Assembly: GCA_048394785.1 (NCBI GenBank)
Contig: DBFJGL010000077.1
Location: forward strand, 1 to 23,829
DNA: 23,829 bases
DNA from: DBFJGL01 sp048394785
GTDB lineage: Bacteria > Bacillota > Clostridia > Christensenellales > CAG-917
Direction of reading: 5' to 3'
The notes beneath the pieces are model-generated. The model saw nothing but the letters and a program-made list of their open reading frames with translations. It was not told where the DNA came from and made no database searches. The position numbers and the translations under genes were made by a program. This document shows, piece after piece, positions 14,657-22,307 of this stretch. The number at the start of each line of letters is the position of its first letter. The first letter of the stretch is position 1.

Positions 14657-14684
14657 ATAATAACACTTCCGACGGGTTTGTCAA
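14657..14684 (-). promoter_or_regulatory. Sigma-A promoter of hsp20
   Basis: On the minus strand: perfect -35 TTGACA (14684-14679), 16-base spacer, -10 TATTAT (14662-14657). The -10 abuts the CIRCE element. Leader about 72 bases, most of it downstream of the operator. Confidence 0.78.
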
Positions 14685-14772
14685 TAGTTTTTGCAATTTT
14701 CCTAAAAAAATTCTTTTCCATCGACAATTTATCCGGCGCGAGCTTCTTATCTCCTTACAAATACAATTTAGC

Positions 14773-14801
14773 TTGATTATATTAAAGCAATATTATAGAA
14801 T
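14773..14801 (+). promoter_or_regulatory. Sigma-A promoter of the flavodiiron protein gene
   Basis: -35 TTGATT (14773-14778), 17-base spacer, -10 TAGAAT (14796-14801), in a very AT-rich stretch. Predicted start near 14808, about 25 bases before the ATG. Confidence 0.65.
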
Positions 14802-14832
14802 AATAAAGAATTATTCATATTATGAGGTCACT

Positions 14833-16038
14833 ATGAAACACAACTTTTCAATAAGCGACGGCGTATATTATCTCGGCGAAAGCGATTTCAGAATCAAAAA
14901 CTTCGAAAACCTTTTCCCGCTGCAACACGGCGTGGCGTACAACTCATATCTTGTCGAAGGCGACTGCCGCGCTCTTATCGATACCGTGGACGCTTCCGTT
15001 GCGGACGCATTTATTGCAAATCTCACGCGCACTCTCGGAGAAAATCCTCTCGACTATATTGTGGTTCAGCATATGGAGCCCGACCACAGCGCGACTCTTA
15101 AACGCGTGCTTGCTCTGTTCCCCTCCGCCAAAGTCGTAATGAACGCGAAAAGCGTTCAGATATTCGGCAACTTCTGCGACGTCGACGTATCCGACCGCCT
15201 CGTCACCGTAAACGAAGGCGACGAAATCGACCTCGGCGGCAAAACTTTGCGCTTTATATTCGCGCCGATGGTACACTGGCCCGAAGTTATGGTCACTTAC
15301 GTCAAGGAAGACAAACTGCTGTTTTCGGCGGACGCGTTCGGCTCTTTCGGCGCGGTTGCCGGCAACGTGACCGACAGCGACGTCGACTTTGACTGCTACG
15401 TCAACGAGATGCGCCGCTATTACACAAACATCGTCGGCAAATACGGCACGATGGTAAATCAGCTGATAAACAAACTCAAAGATTACACTATAAACACTAT
15501 CTGCCCGCTGCACGGTAAGATTTTGCAAAAACATATAGACCGCGCGATTCAAAAACACGTCGCCTGGGCAAATTATACCCCCGAAAGCGACGGAGTGCTG
15601 GTTGCGTACGCGAGCATGTACGGCAACACAAAAGAACTTGCTTTTGCCATAGCCGCAGAATTTGGTGCGCGCGGTATAGAAACCGTCGTGTGCGACGTGT
15701 CGTCGTCCGACGTGTCCGAACTCATCGCATACGCTTTCAAATATAAACATATCGTGCTCGCGAGCGTGACTTATAACGCTGGAATTTACCCGAAAATGAA
15801 TTATTTCATAGAGGATATGAAAGCTCTTGCGTTGAAAGGACGCGCCGTTGCGCTTGCGGAAAACGGCTCATGGGCGCCTATGGCGGCAAAACTGATGAGG
15901 ACCGCTCTGTCTGATATAAAGAATTTTGCCGTAAGCGATAAAGCGCTCACCGTACGCTCCTCCGTAAAGGCGGACAATCTGTCGGAAATAGCCTCTTTTG
16001 CGGACGCCCTGCTCGAAACGGGAAAAACCCTTCGATAA
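14833..16038 (+). CDS. fprA: Flavodiiron protein (A-type flavoprotein, FprA family)
   Basis: 401-residue cytoplasmic oxidase that reduces O2 to water (or NO to N2O) and protects anaerobes. Seen: a metallo-beta-lactamase-like domain (about 1-250) with all di-iron ligands, H80-M-E82-P-D84-H85, H148, D167 and H227, and a flavodoxin-like FMN domain (about 254-400) opening with YASMYGNTKELA (259-270). No rubredoxin or reductase domain is fused, so it needs a separate electron donor. The ATG at 14833 follows GAGGT (14824-14828); the longer ORF from 14773 begins inside the -35 box and is rejected. Monocistronic, with its own promoter and a strong terminator. With rubrerythrin it forms the oxygen-defence set of this window, though the genes are 14 kb apart. 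Confidence 0.97.
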   Translation: MKHNFSISDGVYYLGESDFRIKNFENLFPLQHGVAYNSYLVEGDCRALIDTVDASVADAFIANLTRTLGENPLDYIVVQHMEPDHSATLKRVLALFPSAKVVMNAKSVQIFGNFCDVDVSDRLVTVNEGDEIDLGGKTLRFIFAPMVHWPEVMVTYVKEDKLLFSADAFGSFGAVAGNVTDSDVDFDCYVNEMRRYYTNIVGKYGTMVNQLINKLKDYTINTICPLHGKILQKHIDRAIQKHVAWANYTPESDGVLVAYASMYGNTKELAFAIAAEFGARGIETVVCDVSSSDVSELIAYAFKYKHIVLASVTYNAGIYPKMNYFIEDMKALALKGRAVALAENGSWAPMAAKLMRTALSDIKNFAVSDKALTVRSSVKADNLSEIASFADALLETGKTLR

Positions 16039-16136
16039 ACGCGCCTCAAACGCAAAGCTTCGAACGCGTGATAAAACTTTCGGACTGCTGTGTAAAATTT
16101 GATATTCGCCGCTCTCTTCCCTGAACGACGGCGAAA

Positions 16137-16170
16137 ACAAAACGCGGAGAAAATCTCCGCGTTTTGTTAT
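16137..16170. terminator. Strong terminator after the flavodiiron protein gene
   Basis: A perfect 14-bp repeat ACAAAACGCGGAGA (16137-16150) / TCTCCGCGTTTTGT (16154-16167) with loop AAA runs into TAT. It lies about 100 bases after the stop and isolates the following giant gene from upstream transcription. Confidence 0.88.
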
Positions 16171-16401
16171 TATAATCCGAACCTGTCCCCTCCGGCATAT
16201 GGCTTAAACCCTGCGTGCCGGTGAGCGCAACGCGCGGATTTTAACGCTCAATATCCGTTCGTAACATAACACAGCAGCATTGCATATCCTTTCTTTTTTC
16301 GGGTTATCCGCTATAAGATTCCGCATTATCCGCAATGCGATATTCCATTACCCTATATTTATAAAATATTCTTTATTATATATCAACGCGCAGGCGCGGT
16401 G
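16171..16401. other. Gene-free spacer upstream of the DUF4011 helicase gene
   Basis: With flanking sites this is a 413-base gap (16039-16451). No ORF with an SD and no recognisable RNA is visible. Two small inverted repeats occur: CCGGCA (16192-16197)/TGCCGG (16216-16221) with an 18-base loop, and a perfect CGCATT (16322-16327)/AATGCG (16334-16339) with a 6-base loop. The stretch becomes AT-rich (16340-16385) just upstream of the promoter, as UP-element-like DNA often is. No function can be assigned. Confidence 0.45.
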
Positions 16402-16430
16402 TTGTAATATTCGGCTGTATGTGTTATCAT
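16402..16430 (+). promoter_or_regulatory. Extended -10 promoter of the DUF4011 helicase gene
   Basis: -35 TTGTAA (16402-16407), 17-base spacer ending in TG-T, -10 TATCAT (16425-16430). Predicted start near 16437, just ahead of the SD AAAAGGAG (16439-16446) and the ATG at 16452. The leader is only about 15 bases. Confidence 0.68.
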
Positions 16431-16451
16431 TCAATATGAAAAGGAGTTTAT

Positions 16452-19400
16452 ATGACACAGGAAATCGAAGTAAAATCGTTGTTGTCCATTGCTCTGACCT
16501 GCTCGCGCACGGTGGGTTATTTTAACGTACAAAACGACGTCAATACTATAAAACGTCTTTACGTCCGCAACGGCTCCGAGGAGGACGTCGCCGACGCGCG
16601 CATAAGAATAAGTTCGTCGCCGGCATTTCTGATTCCGACGGAAACGGAATTATCCGTTCTTCCGAGAAAATCAACCACTAAATTCGAGCCGGACGTAAAA
16701 ATTTCTCCGATATTTATGGTCGCGCTGAACAATCGCGTGGAAGCGGAAGTTATGGTGGACTTGTTGTGCGGAGATACCGTCGTGCAAAGCGCGAAAGCGC
16801 AGGTATCGCTGACGCCGTTCAACGAATGCGACTACTCCGCAAACGCAGAGAGCATTGCCGGATTTGTGCGCCGCACCGCAGAGGTAAACAAACTTATCGG
16901 ACTGACTTTCAAAAAGCTCGAAAGCTGGAGTGTGGATTATACGAGAAGCGCGGGCTATCGAGGCGGACGAAACAGCGTGCGCAACTTTTTTGCGGCGGCG
17001 TTTGCCGTGCTCACAGACCAGAGGTTCATAAAAACCGACGCCGAGGACGGGTGCGAAAACATAACCGATTTTTCCGAGCTTTTAATCACGAAAGCGGCAA
17101 CTCCTCTCGAACTCAGCCTGCTTTATGCCGCCGTCGTGGAAGCCAACGGACTCAACCCCGTAATCGCGCGAATTGCCGGCAAATGGTACGTCGGCTGTTT
17201 TTTAATCAACGAATGCTTTAACGATATGGTGGGCGACGACGTTTCCCTGCTCAGAAAACGGGTGGAACGCGGCGTGAACGATATGTCGGTGGTGTGCGCA
17301 GACGAACTGTTCAACGGCGTGGCGTTCGAGCGCGCGGAAAAAAGCGCGGCTCAGACGCTGAAAAAAACCGAGGACTCGGAATTTTTTGTGGATATTATGC
17401 GCGCACGCATAATGCACATTTATCCTCTGCCCGAGCGCGTTCGCAAAGAGGGCGGTTACGACGTTGTGCAAAGCAAGGAGTTTGCAACCTCGCTCGCGCC
17501 CGAACAGATAAGAGAATATAAGGGCGACATAGGCGGAGAAAAGGAAATCAACCGCGTCACGCAATGGGAACGCAAATTGCTGGATATGGATATGCGCAAC
17601 GCCCTGCTCAATTTCAAAATTTCGCAGAGCGCGGTTAAACTGTTGGTACCCAACCTGGAGGATTTCGTAAAAAGCATAGGCGAAAATAAAAGCTATCTTC
17701 TCGACAGCCGCCCCAAGGACGGCGAGGAAGCAATATCCAAAATCACGGACGGCTTCGAACGGGCGAGTTTCTTAAAGCCATTCGTCGATTACATACTTTA
17801 CGAATACAAAAACAAGCGTTTAAGAACCGTTTTTGACGCAAAGACGCACGAGAGCACTTTGACAAAGCTGTTCAGAAAAGAGCGTTCGGCACAAGAGGAA
17901 ACGGGTACCGCGACGCTGTATATCGCGGTCGGATTTCTCAAATGGTGCGAAAGCGACGGCGCGGACGACAAATACGCGCCGCTGTTCCTCTACCCCGCCA
18001 CACTGTCGAGAAAGGGCGCGGCGAACACTTCTTATACGCTTGAAGTCAACAGCGAAGAAGCGCGTGTAAACAGCACTCTTTTGGAATATCTTTATCAGAG
18101 TTTCAATCTCGATATGAGAGGACTCGCCGACGTGGAACTGAACGGCAGCGACGACGTTTTGTCCGTACTGTCGCGCATACGCCGCGAAACCGTAGACTTC
18201 AAAAAATGGGAGGTAATGAACAACGTATACCTCGCAAGTCTGTCCTTTTCAAACTACCTGCTTTGGAGCGACGTGCGCTATAAAAGCGACCGCTTCCGCG
18301 AGCACCCCGTAATACGCTCGCTCATCAACAACCGCCTCGAACTCGACGGCGACGCGTTCAACCTGTCCGACAAGAGCAGCGACGAGGCGTATTCGGGCAA
18401 CGCAGACGCAATGTATCTGCCCATATCCGCGGACTCGTCGCAATACTCCGCGATTTATGACAGCCTGTCAAAGAGTTTCGTTCTGCACGGACCGCCCGGA
18501 ACGGGCAAATCTCAAACTATAACAAATATAATTGCAAACAACATCGTCCGCGGCAGACGGGTGCTGTTCGTCGCCGAAAAAATGGCGGCGTTATCTGTGG
18601 TGCACAAGCGTTTACAGGCAATTGGACTCGGAGATTTCTGCCTCGAACTGCACTCCACCAAGACAAATAAAAATCAGATACTCAATCAAATTATCCACAC
18701 GCTCGCGCTCGCGGAAGGCAAGGACGCAGAGGAACATCTGCAAAAGGCCGAGGACATACGGGCTTTAATAGTAAAACTCCAAAACGAGCTCGACGCTTTG
18801 CACAAAACGCGATACCTCGGTTTTTCGCTTTACGACGCCATACTCAATTATTTCGAAAATCAGGACGCGCCGGACTGTTTGCGTATAGACAGCCTGTTTT
18901 ATGAAAAGCTGACTCAGACTTCTTTCAACAACTACCTTGACGTCCTCACCGAGCTGTCGCTGAGAGCAAAAGAATGCGGCGACGTGGAAAAGTCGCCCTT
19001 CAAACATATCGGCAGGTTCGAATATACCGAAGAATGGCGCGCTTCGGCGGACGCCGCTTTGGAAGTGTGTCTGCTTGAACTCAAACATTTCCGTCAATAC
19101 GCGCGCTGTCTTATGCCCCTGTTCAATATGCGCACCGTGTCATTAACCGAGGCAAAAACAGACGCGCTTTACAACATCTCGAAGGGACTTAAAAGCAAGT
19201 ACATAGCCAAATATTTCAAGAACTGCAAACAGCACGAAAACTCAAAAGGTCTTGTGGACAGCTTCCGCGAAGCCATGTCCAAAAACGAAGTGCTTATGCG
19301 CGAGTATTCCGCAAAATACGGGGTTTATCCGTCGGATTTGCCGCTTGACGAGCTGAAAGACGCACTTAACCGCGACAGTTATCCGCGTGCGATAAAGAAA

Positions 19401-22091
19401 ATAATTCCCTCGTCGGTCGACCGCGTCGAGCGCGCGACCTTTATCGAATATCTGATTAAATGTGAAGAAAACCGATTGCTCACCATACGCCGCGCGCAAG
19501 AACTCGGCGCGTTGTTCGAGCTCGAAGTTGTGTCTGTGCCCGCGGTAAACGAGTGCGTGAAAAAGATAAGCGCGATTTACGACGACGCCGAAAAACTTTA
19601 CTCCGAGCCCAACGTCCGCCTGTTCAACGAATGCTGCATTACGCTGACCAAGGGCGAGCCGAACACTTTTCTCGAATTTTACGAAGCGGCATACGATAAC
19701 GCGCGCAAGGCAAGCAAGGCTTTCAAACAGCTTTTCAACATAGACTCGTCTTTCGACCTCGACGACGTCAATACGGCGATAGACTATATATCCAACATAC
19801 AGAAAAACCTTGACCTTATCCCGAGTTGGTGCAAATATCAGGCGATTGTGGACAAGTGCCGCACCAACGGTTTCGAGTTCATATTAGAGCCCCTCAGTAT
19901 GGGTGAAATCACCGCGGACGACATACTGCGTTGCTTCAAAAAGTGCGTGTACCACAACTTTATCAGAAGCGAGCTTTATCTTGACGACGTACTGTGTCAG
20001 TTCTCCGGGCTCACCTTAGAGGAGGCGGGCAGCAAGTTCAAGGCTTTAACGGAAGAATACGAGCGGCTTACAAGACAGGAGCTTTACGAAAGAATGCTGC
20101 ACTCTCTGCCGAGAGCGGACTCCCCCGGAGAACACAACCTCGAAAGAGTTATGCTTATGCGCGCGGAAAAGACCAATATGAAAGGCACTACTCTGCGCAA
20201 GCTGTTCGCACAGGTTCCGAGCATACTCAAAGCCACCTGTCCGTGTATGCTGATGAGTCCCGCGACGGTATCGCAGTTTCTCGATATCGATATGGACAAG
20301 TTCGACCTTGTCATATTCGACGAAGCGTCGCAGGTGCCCACCTGCAAAGCCGTAGGCTGTATCGCGCGCGGCAAAAATCTGATTGTGGTGGGCGACCCGA
20401 AACAGTTGCCGCCTACATCGTTTTTCAGCTCCGATTTCAAGGACGACGAACATTATGAGTCGGAGGATTTGGAGAGCATTCTCGACGACTGTCTTGCGCT
20501 CGGAATGCCCGAAAATCACCTGCTGTGGCACTACCGCTCCAATCACGAGAGTCTTATTGCGTTCTCCAACGCGATGTATTACGACAACACTCTGCTCACC
20601 TTCCCCTCACCCAACGAGCTCAACAGCAAAGTTACGTTCAAGTATGTGGACGGCGTTTACGAGCGCGGCGGAAGCAAGTGCAACAAGAAAGAGGCGGACG
20701 AGCTCATACAGGAGGTTATCGCCCGTCTTAAAGACGCGTCCACCCGTTCGCAGAGCATAGGTATCGTTACTTTCAACACCGCACAGCAGAACTATATCGA
20801 AAACGGTCTTTCCAAACTTCTGCACCAATATAACCTCGAAAGCGCGGCTTACGAAACGGACGAACCTCTGTTTGTCAAAAATCTCGAAAACGTGCAGGGC
20901 GACGAACGCGACGTCATACTTTTCAGCATAGGCTACGGTCCCGACGCCAACGGCAAACTGTCGCTCAACTTCGGACCTATCAATCAGAGCGGCGGTTACA
21001 AACGCTTGAACGTCGCGGTGACGAGAGCAAGAAACGAGATGAAGGTTTTCAGCGCAATCACGGGCAATATGATTGATTTGAGCCGCACGAACAGCAAAGG
21101 CGTAGAAGGATTGAAAGCCTTCCTCGAATATGCCGAACGCGGCAAGGATATGCTTGCTTTCAACAGTACGGACGTGGGAGCGTCGGATAAAGGCATCGGC
21201 GCGCTGATTGCAGAGGAACTCAAAGACCGCGGTATTTTGTGCGAATACAACGTCGGCGTATCCGATTTCAAAATCGACGTTGCCGTGGTAGACCCGAGAA
21301 ATAAGGATAAATATATCCTCGCCATTCTTTGCGACAGCGAAAACGCCTGCAAGCTGAAAGGCGTCAAGGACAGAGTGGCAATGCAGACGCGCATACTCAA
21401 AAAACTCGGTTGGAACACCTATCAGCTGTGGAGCGTCAATTTCTTCAACAATCCCAAACGCGAAATTCAGAAGATAAAAGAGGCTATCGCCGCGCTGACC
21501 GAAAAGAAAATCGTCAGTAAAAAGACGTTGAAGGACATCTCAAACCGCTACCGCAAGACGTACAAATCCTTCTACGTCAAACCTATGGCGAGCGCGGGCG
21601 CGGATTACGTCCTGAACTTCGTAAACGAGGATAAAATCGTGGCGCGCATACGCGACATAATAGAAACGGAGTCCCCCATAGAGGAACGCGCGCTTCTCGA
21701 CAAACTGCTCATTGCGTACAATGTGCCCAAGAACAGCAAACGCGCAGTGGCGCAGCTTACGGAATATATGCACACTTACGCCACGTTTATGGAAGAATTC
21801 GACGGCAAGACGTTCTATAAGGATAAACCCGTGGAAACGTATCGTCCGAACGACTCCAAAATAGTGCGCGATATAACCAAAATTCACCCGTACGAAATTA
21901 TAGCGGCGGTTCGTTGCGCGGCGGAAAGCAAGCTAAACCTGACAAGAGAAGACGCGGTGAAAGAAGTCATCACCCTGTTCGGCAACGCCAAAAAAACAAA
22001 ACCCGTCGCGGAGTGGATTGATAAAGCCATCGACACCGCATTGAAGGAAAACCTGCTTGTTATGACGGTGGAAGGCATACTTTCAACTTAG
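16452..22091 (+). CDS. Giant DUF4011-SF1 helicase-nuclease-DUF3320 protein, candidate antiphage defence factor
   Basis: 1879 residues. Domains in order: an N-terminal beta-rich region (about 5-120); a degenerate transglutaminase-like region (about 150-310); DUF4011 (about 370-600) opening with WERKLLDMDMRNALLNFK (372-389); an SF1 (Upf1-like) helicase with Walker A GPPGTGKS (680-687), a helical insertion of about 600 residues, Walker B VIFDEASQ (1287-1294), motif III GDPKQLPPTSFF (1314-1325), WHYRSNHESLIAFSN (1359-1373), VQGDERDVI (1481-1489) and LNVAVTRAR (1519-1527); a Vsr/DUF559-like nuclease domain (about 1583-1680) with FKIDVAVVDP and LGWNTYQLWSVNFF; and DUF3320 (about 1729-1773). Such fusions are linked with prokaryotic defence; that role here is inference. 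The helicase motor looks intact. Strong SD, own promoter and terminator, no methylase or partner gene adjacent. It could instead be a housekeeping nucleic-acid processing enzyme. Confidence 0.93.
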   Translation: MTQEIEVKSLLSIALTCSRTVGYFNVQNDVNTIKRLYVRNGSEEDVADARIRISSSPAFLIPTETELSVLPRKSTTKFEPDVKISPIFMVALNNRVEAEVMVDLLCGDTVVQSAKAQVSLTPFNECDYSANAESIAGFVRRTAEVNKLIGLTFKKLESWSVDYTRSAGYRGGRNSVRNFFAAAFAVLTDQRFIKTDAEDGCENITDFSELLITKAATPLELSLLYAAVVEANGLNPVIARIAGKWYVGCFLINECFNDMVGDDVSLLRKRVERGVNDMSVVCADELFNGVAFERAEKSAAQTLKKTEDSEFFVDIMRARIMHIYPLPERVRKEGGYDVVQSKEFATSLAPEQIREYKGDIGGEKEINRVTQWERKLLDMDMRNALLNFKISQSAVKLLVPNLEDFVKSIGENKSYLLDSRPKDGEEAISKITDGFERASFLKPFVDYILYEYKNKRLRTVFDAKTHESTLTKLFRKERSAQEETGTATLYIAVGFLKWCESDGADDKYAPLFLYPATLSRKGAANTSYTLEVNSEEARVNSTLLEYLYQSFNLDMRGLADVELNGSDDVLSVLSRIRRETVDFKKWEVMNNVYLASLSFSNYLLWSDVRYKSDRFREHPVIRSLINNRLELDGDAFNLSDKSSDEAYSGNADAMYLPISADSSQYSAIYDSLSKSFVLHGPPGTGKSQTITNIIANNIVRGRRVLFVAEKMAALSVVHKRLQAIGLGDFCLELHSTKTNKNQILNQIIHTLALAEGKDAEEHLQKAEDIRALIVKLQNELDALHKTRYLGFSLYDAILNYFENQDAPDCLRIDSLFYEKLTQTSFNNYLDVLTELSLRAKECGDVEKSPFKHIGRFEYTEEWRASADAALEVCLLELKHFRQYARCLMPLFNMRTVSLTEAKTDALYNISKGLKSKYIAKYFKNCKQHENSKGLVDSFREAMSKNEVLMREYSAKYGVYPSDLPLDELKDALNRDSYPRAIKKIIPSSVDRVERATFIEYLIKCEENRLLTIRRAQELGALFELEVVSVPAVNECVKKISAIYDDAEKLYSEPNVRLFNECCITLTKGEPNTFLEFYEAAYDNARKASKAFKQLFNIDSSFDLDDVNTAIDYISNIQKNLDLIPSWCKYQAIVDKCRTNGFEFILEPLSMGEITADDILRCFKKCVYHNFIRSELYLDDVLCQFSGLTLEEAGSKFKALTEEYERLTRQELYERMLHSLPRADSPGEHNLERVMLMRAEKTNMKGTTLRKLFAQVPSILKATCPCMLMSPATVSQFLDIDMDKFDLVIFDEASQVPTCKAVGCIARGKNLIVVGDPKQLPPTSFFSSDFKDDEHYESEDLESILDDCLALGMPENHLLWHYRSNHESLIAFSNAMYYDNTLLTFPSPNELNSKVTFKYVDGVYERGGSKCNKKEADELIQEVIARLKDASTRSQSIGIVTFNTAQQNYIENGLSKLLHQYNLESAAYETDEPLFVKNLENVQGDERDVILFSIGYGPDANGKLSLNFGPINQSGGYKRLNVAVTRARNEMKVFSAITGNMIDLSRTNSKGVEGLKAFLEYAERGKDMLAFNSTDVGASDKGIGALIAEELKDRGILCEYNVGVSDFKIDVAVVDPRNKDKYILAILCDSENACKLKGVKDRVAMQTRILKKLGWNTYQLWSVNFFNNPKREIQKIKEAIAALTEKKIVSKKTLKDISNRYRKTYKSFYVKPMASAGADYVLNFVNEDKIVARIRDIIETESPIEERALLDKLLIAYNVPKNSKRAVAQLTEYMHTYATFMEEFDGKTFYKDKPVETYRPNDSKIVRDITKIHPYEIIAAVRCAAESKLNLTREDAVKEVITLFGNAKKTKPVAEWIDKAIDTALKENLLVMTVEGILST

Positions 22092-22168
22092 CGTTTATAG
22101 TAACGATACGCGTTTTCCAAACTTGCAGAATTATATCCTCTCGCGTATTTCAAAATTAAGCCCAAGCA

Positions 22169-22194
22169 AAAAGCCTCCCGACGGAGGCTTTTAT
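22169..22194. terminator. Terminator of the DUF4011 helicase gene
   Basis: A perfect 10-bp stem AAAAGCCTCC (22169-22178) / GGAGGCTTTT (22183-22192) with loop CGAC, A-rich on the left and T-rich on the right. It lies 78 bases after the stop and may also catch minus-strand transcripts from the ligase gene. Confidence 0.87.
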
Positions 22195-22253
22195 CATATG
22201 GTCGCAATTTTCGGCTTGCCGTTTGCAAAAAGCAAGCTTTGCCGCGACTGAAA

Positions 22254-22287
22254 AATCGATTCGGTTAAACACCTTTAACTTTAACCG
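22254..22287 (-). terminator. Possible terminator of the O-antigen-ligase-like gene
   Basis: On the minus strand, about 20 bases after the stop, CGGTTAAA (22287-22280) pairs with TTTAACCG (22269-22262) around a 10-base loop and is followed by AATCGATTTTT. The stem is short and AT-rich, so the call is weak. The stronger hairpin at 22169-22194 could do the job. Confidence 0.35.
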
Positions 22288-22307
22288 TCGTTCCGTCGGC
22301 GGTAAGC

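Noticed and set aside
16171..16451. Restriction-modification partner or methylase gene next to the DUF4011 protein
   Set aside because: No coding signal occurs in the upstream gap, and the flanking genes are a flavodiiron protein and a ligase-like membrane protein; nothing supports a second component.
16436..16525. 29-codon ORF starting at the predicted +1 of the DUF4011 mRNA, a possible leaderless leader peptide
   Set aside because: Its ATG overlaps the SD region of the real gene, its frame runs into the giant ORF, and ATG near +1 is expected by chance in AT-rich leaders.
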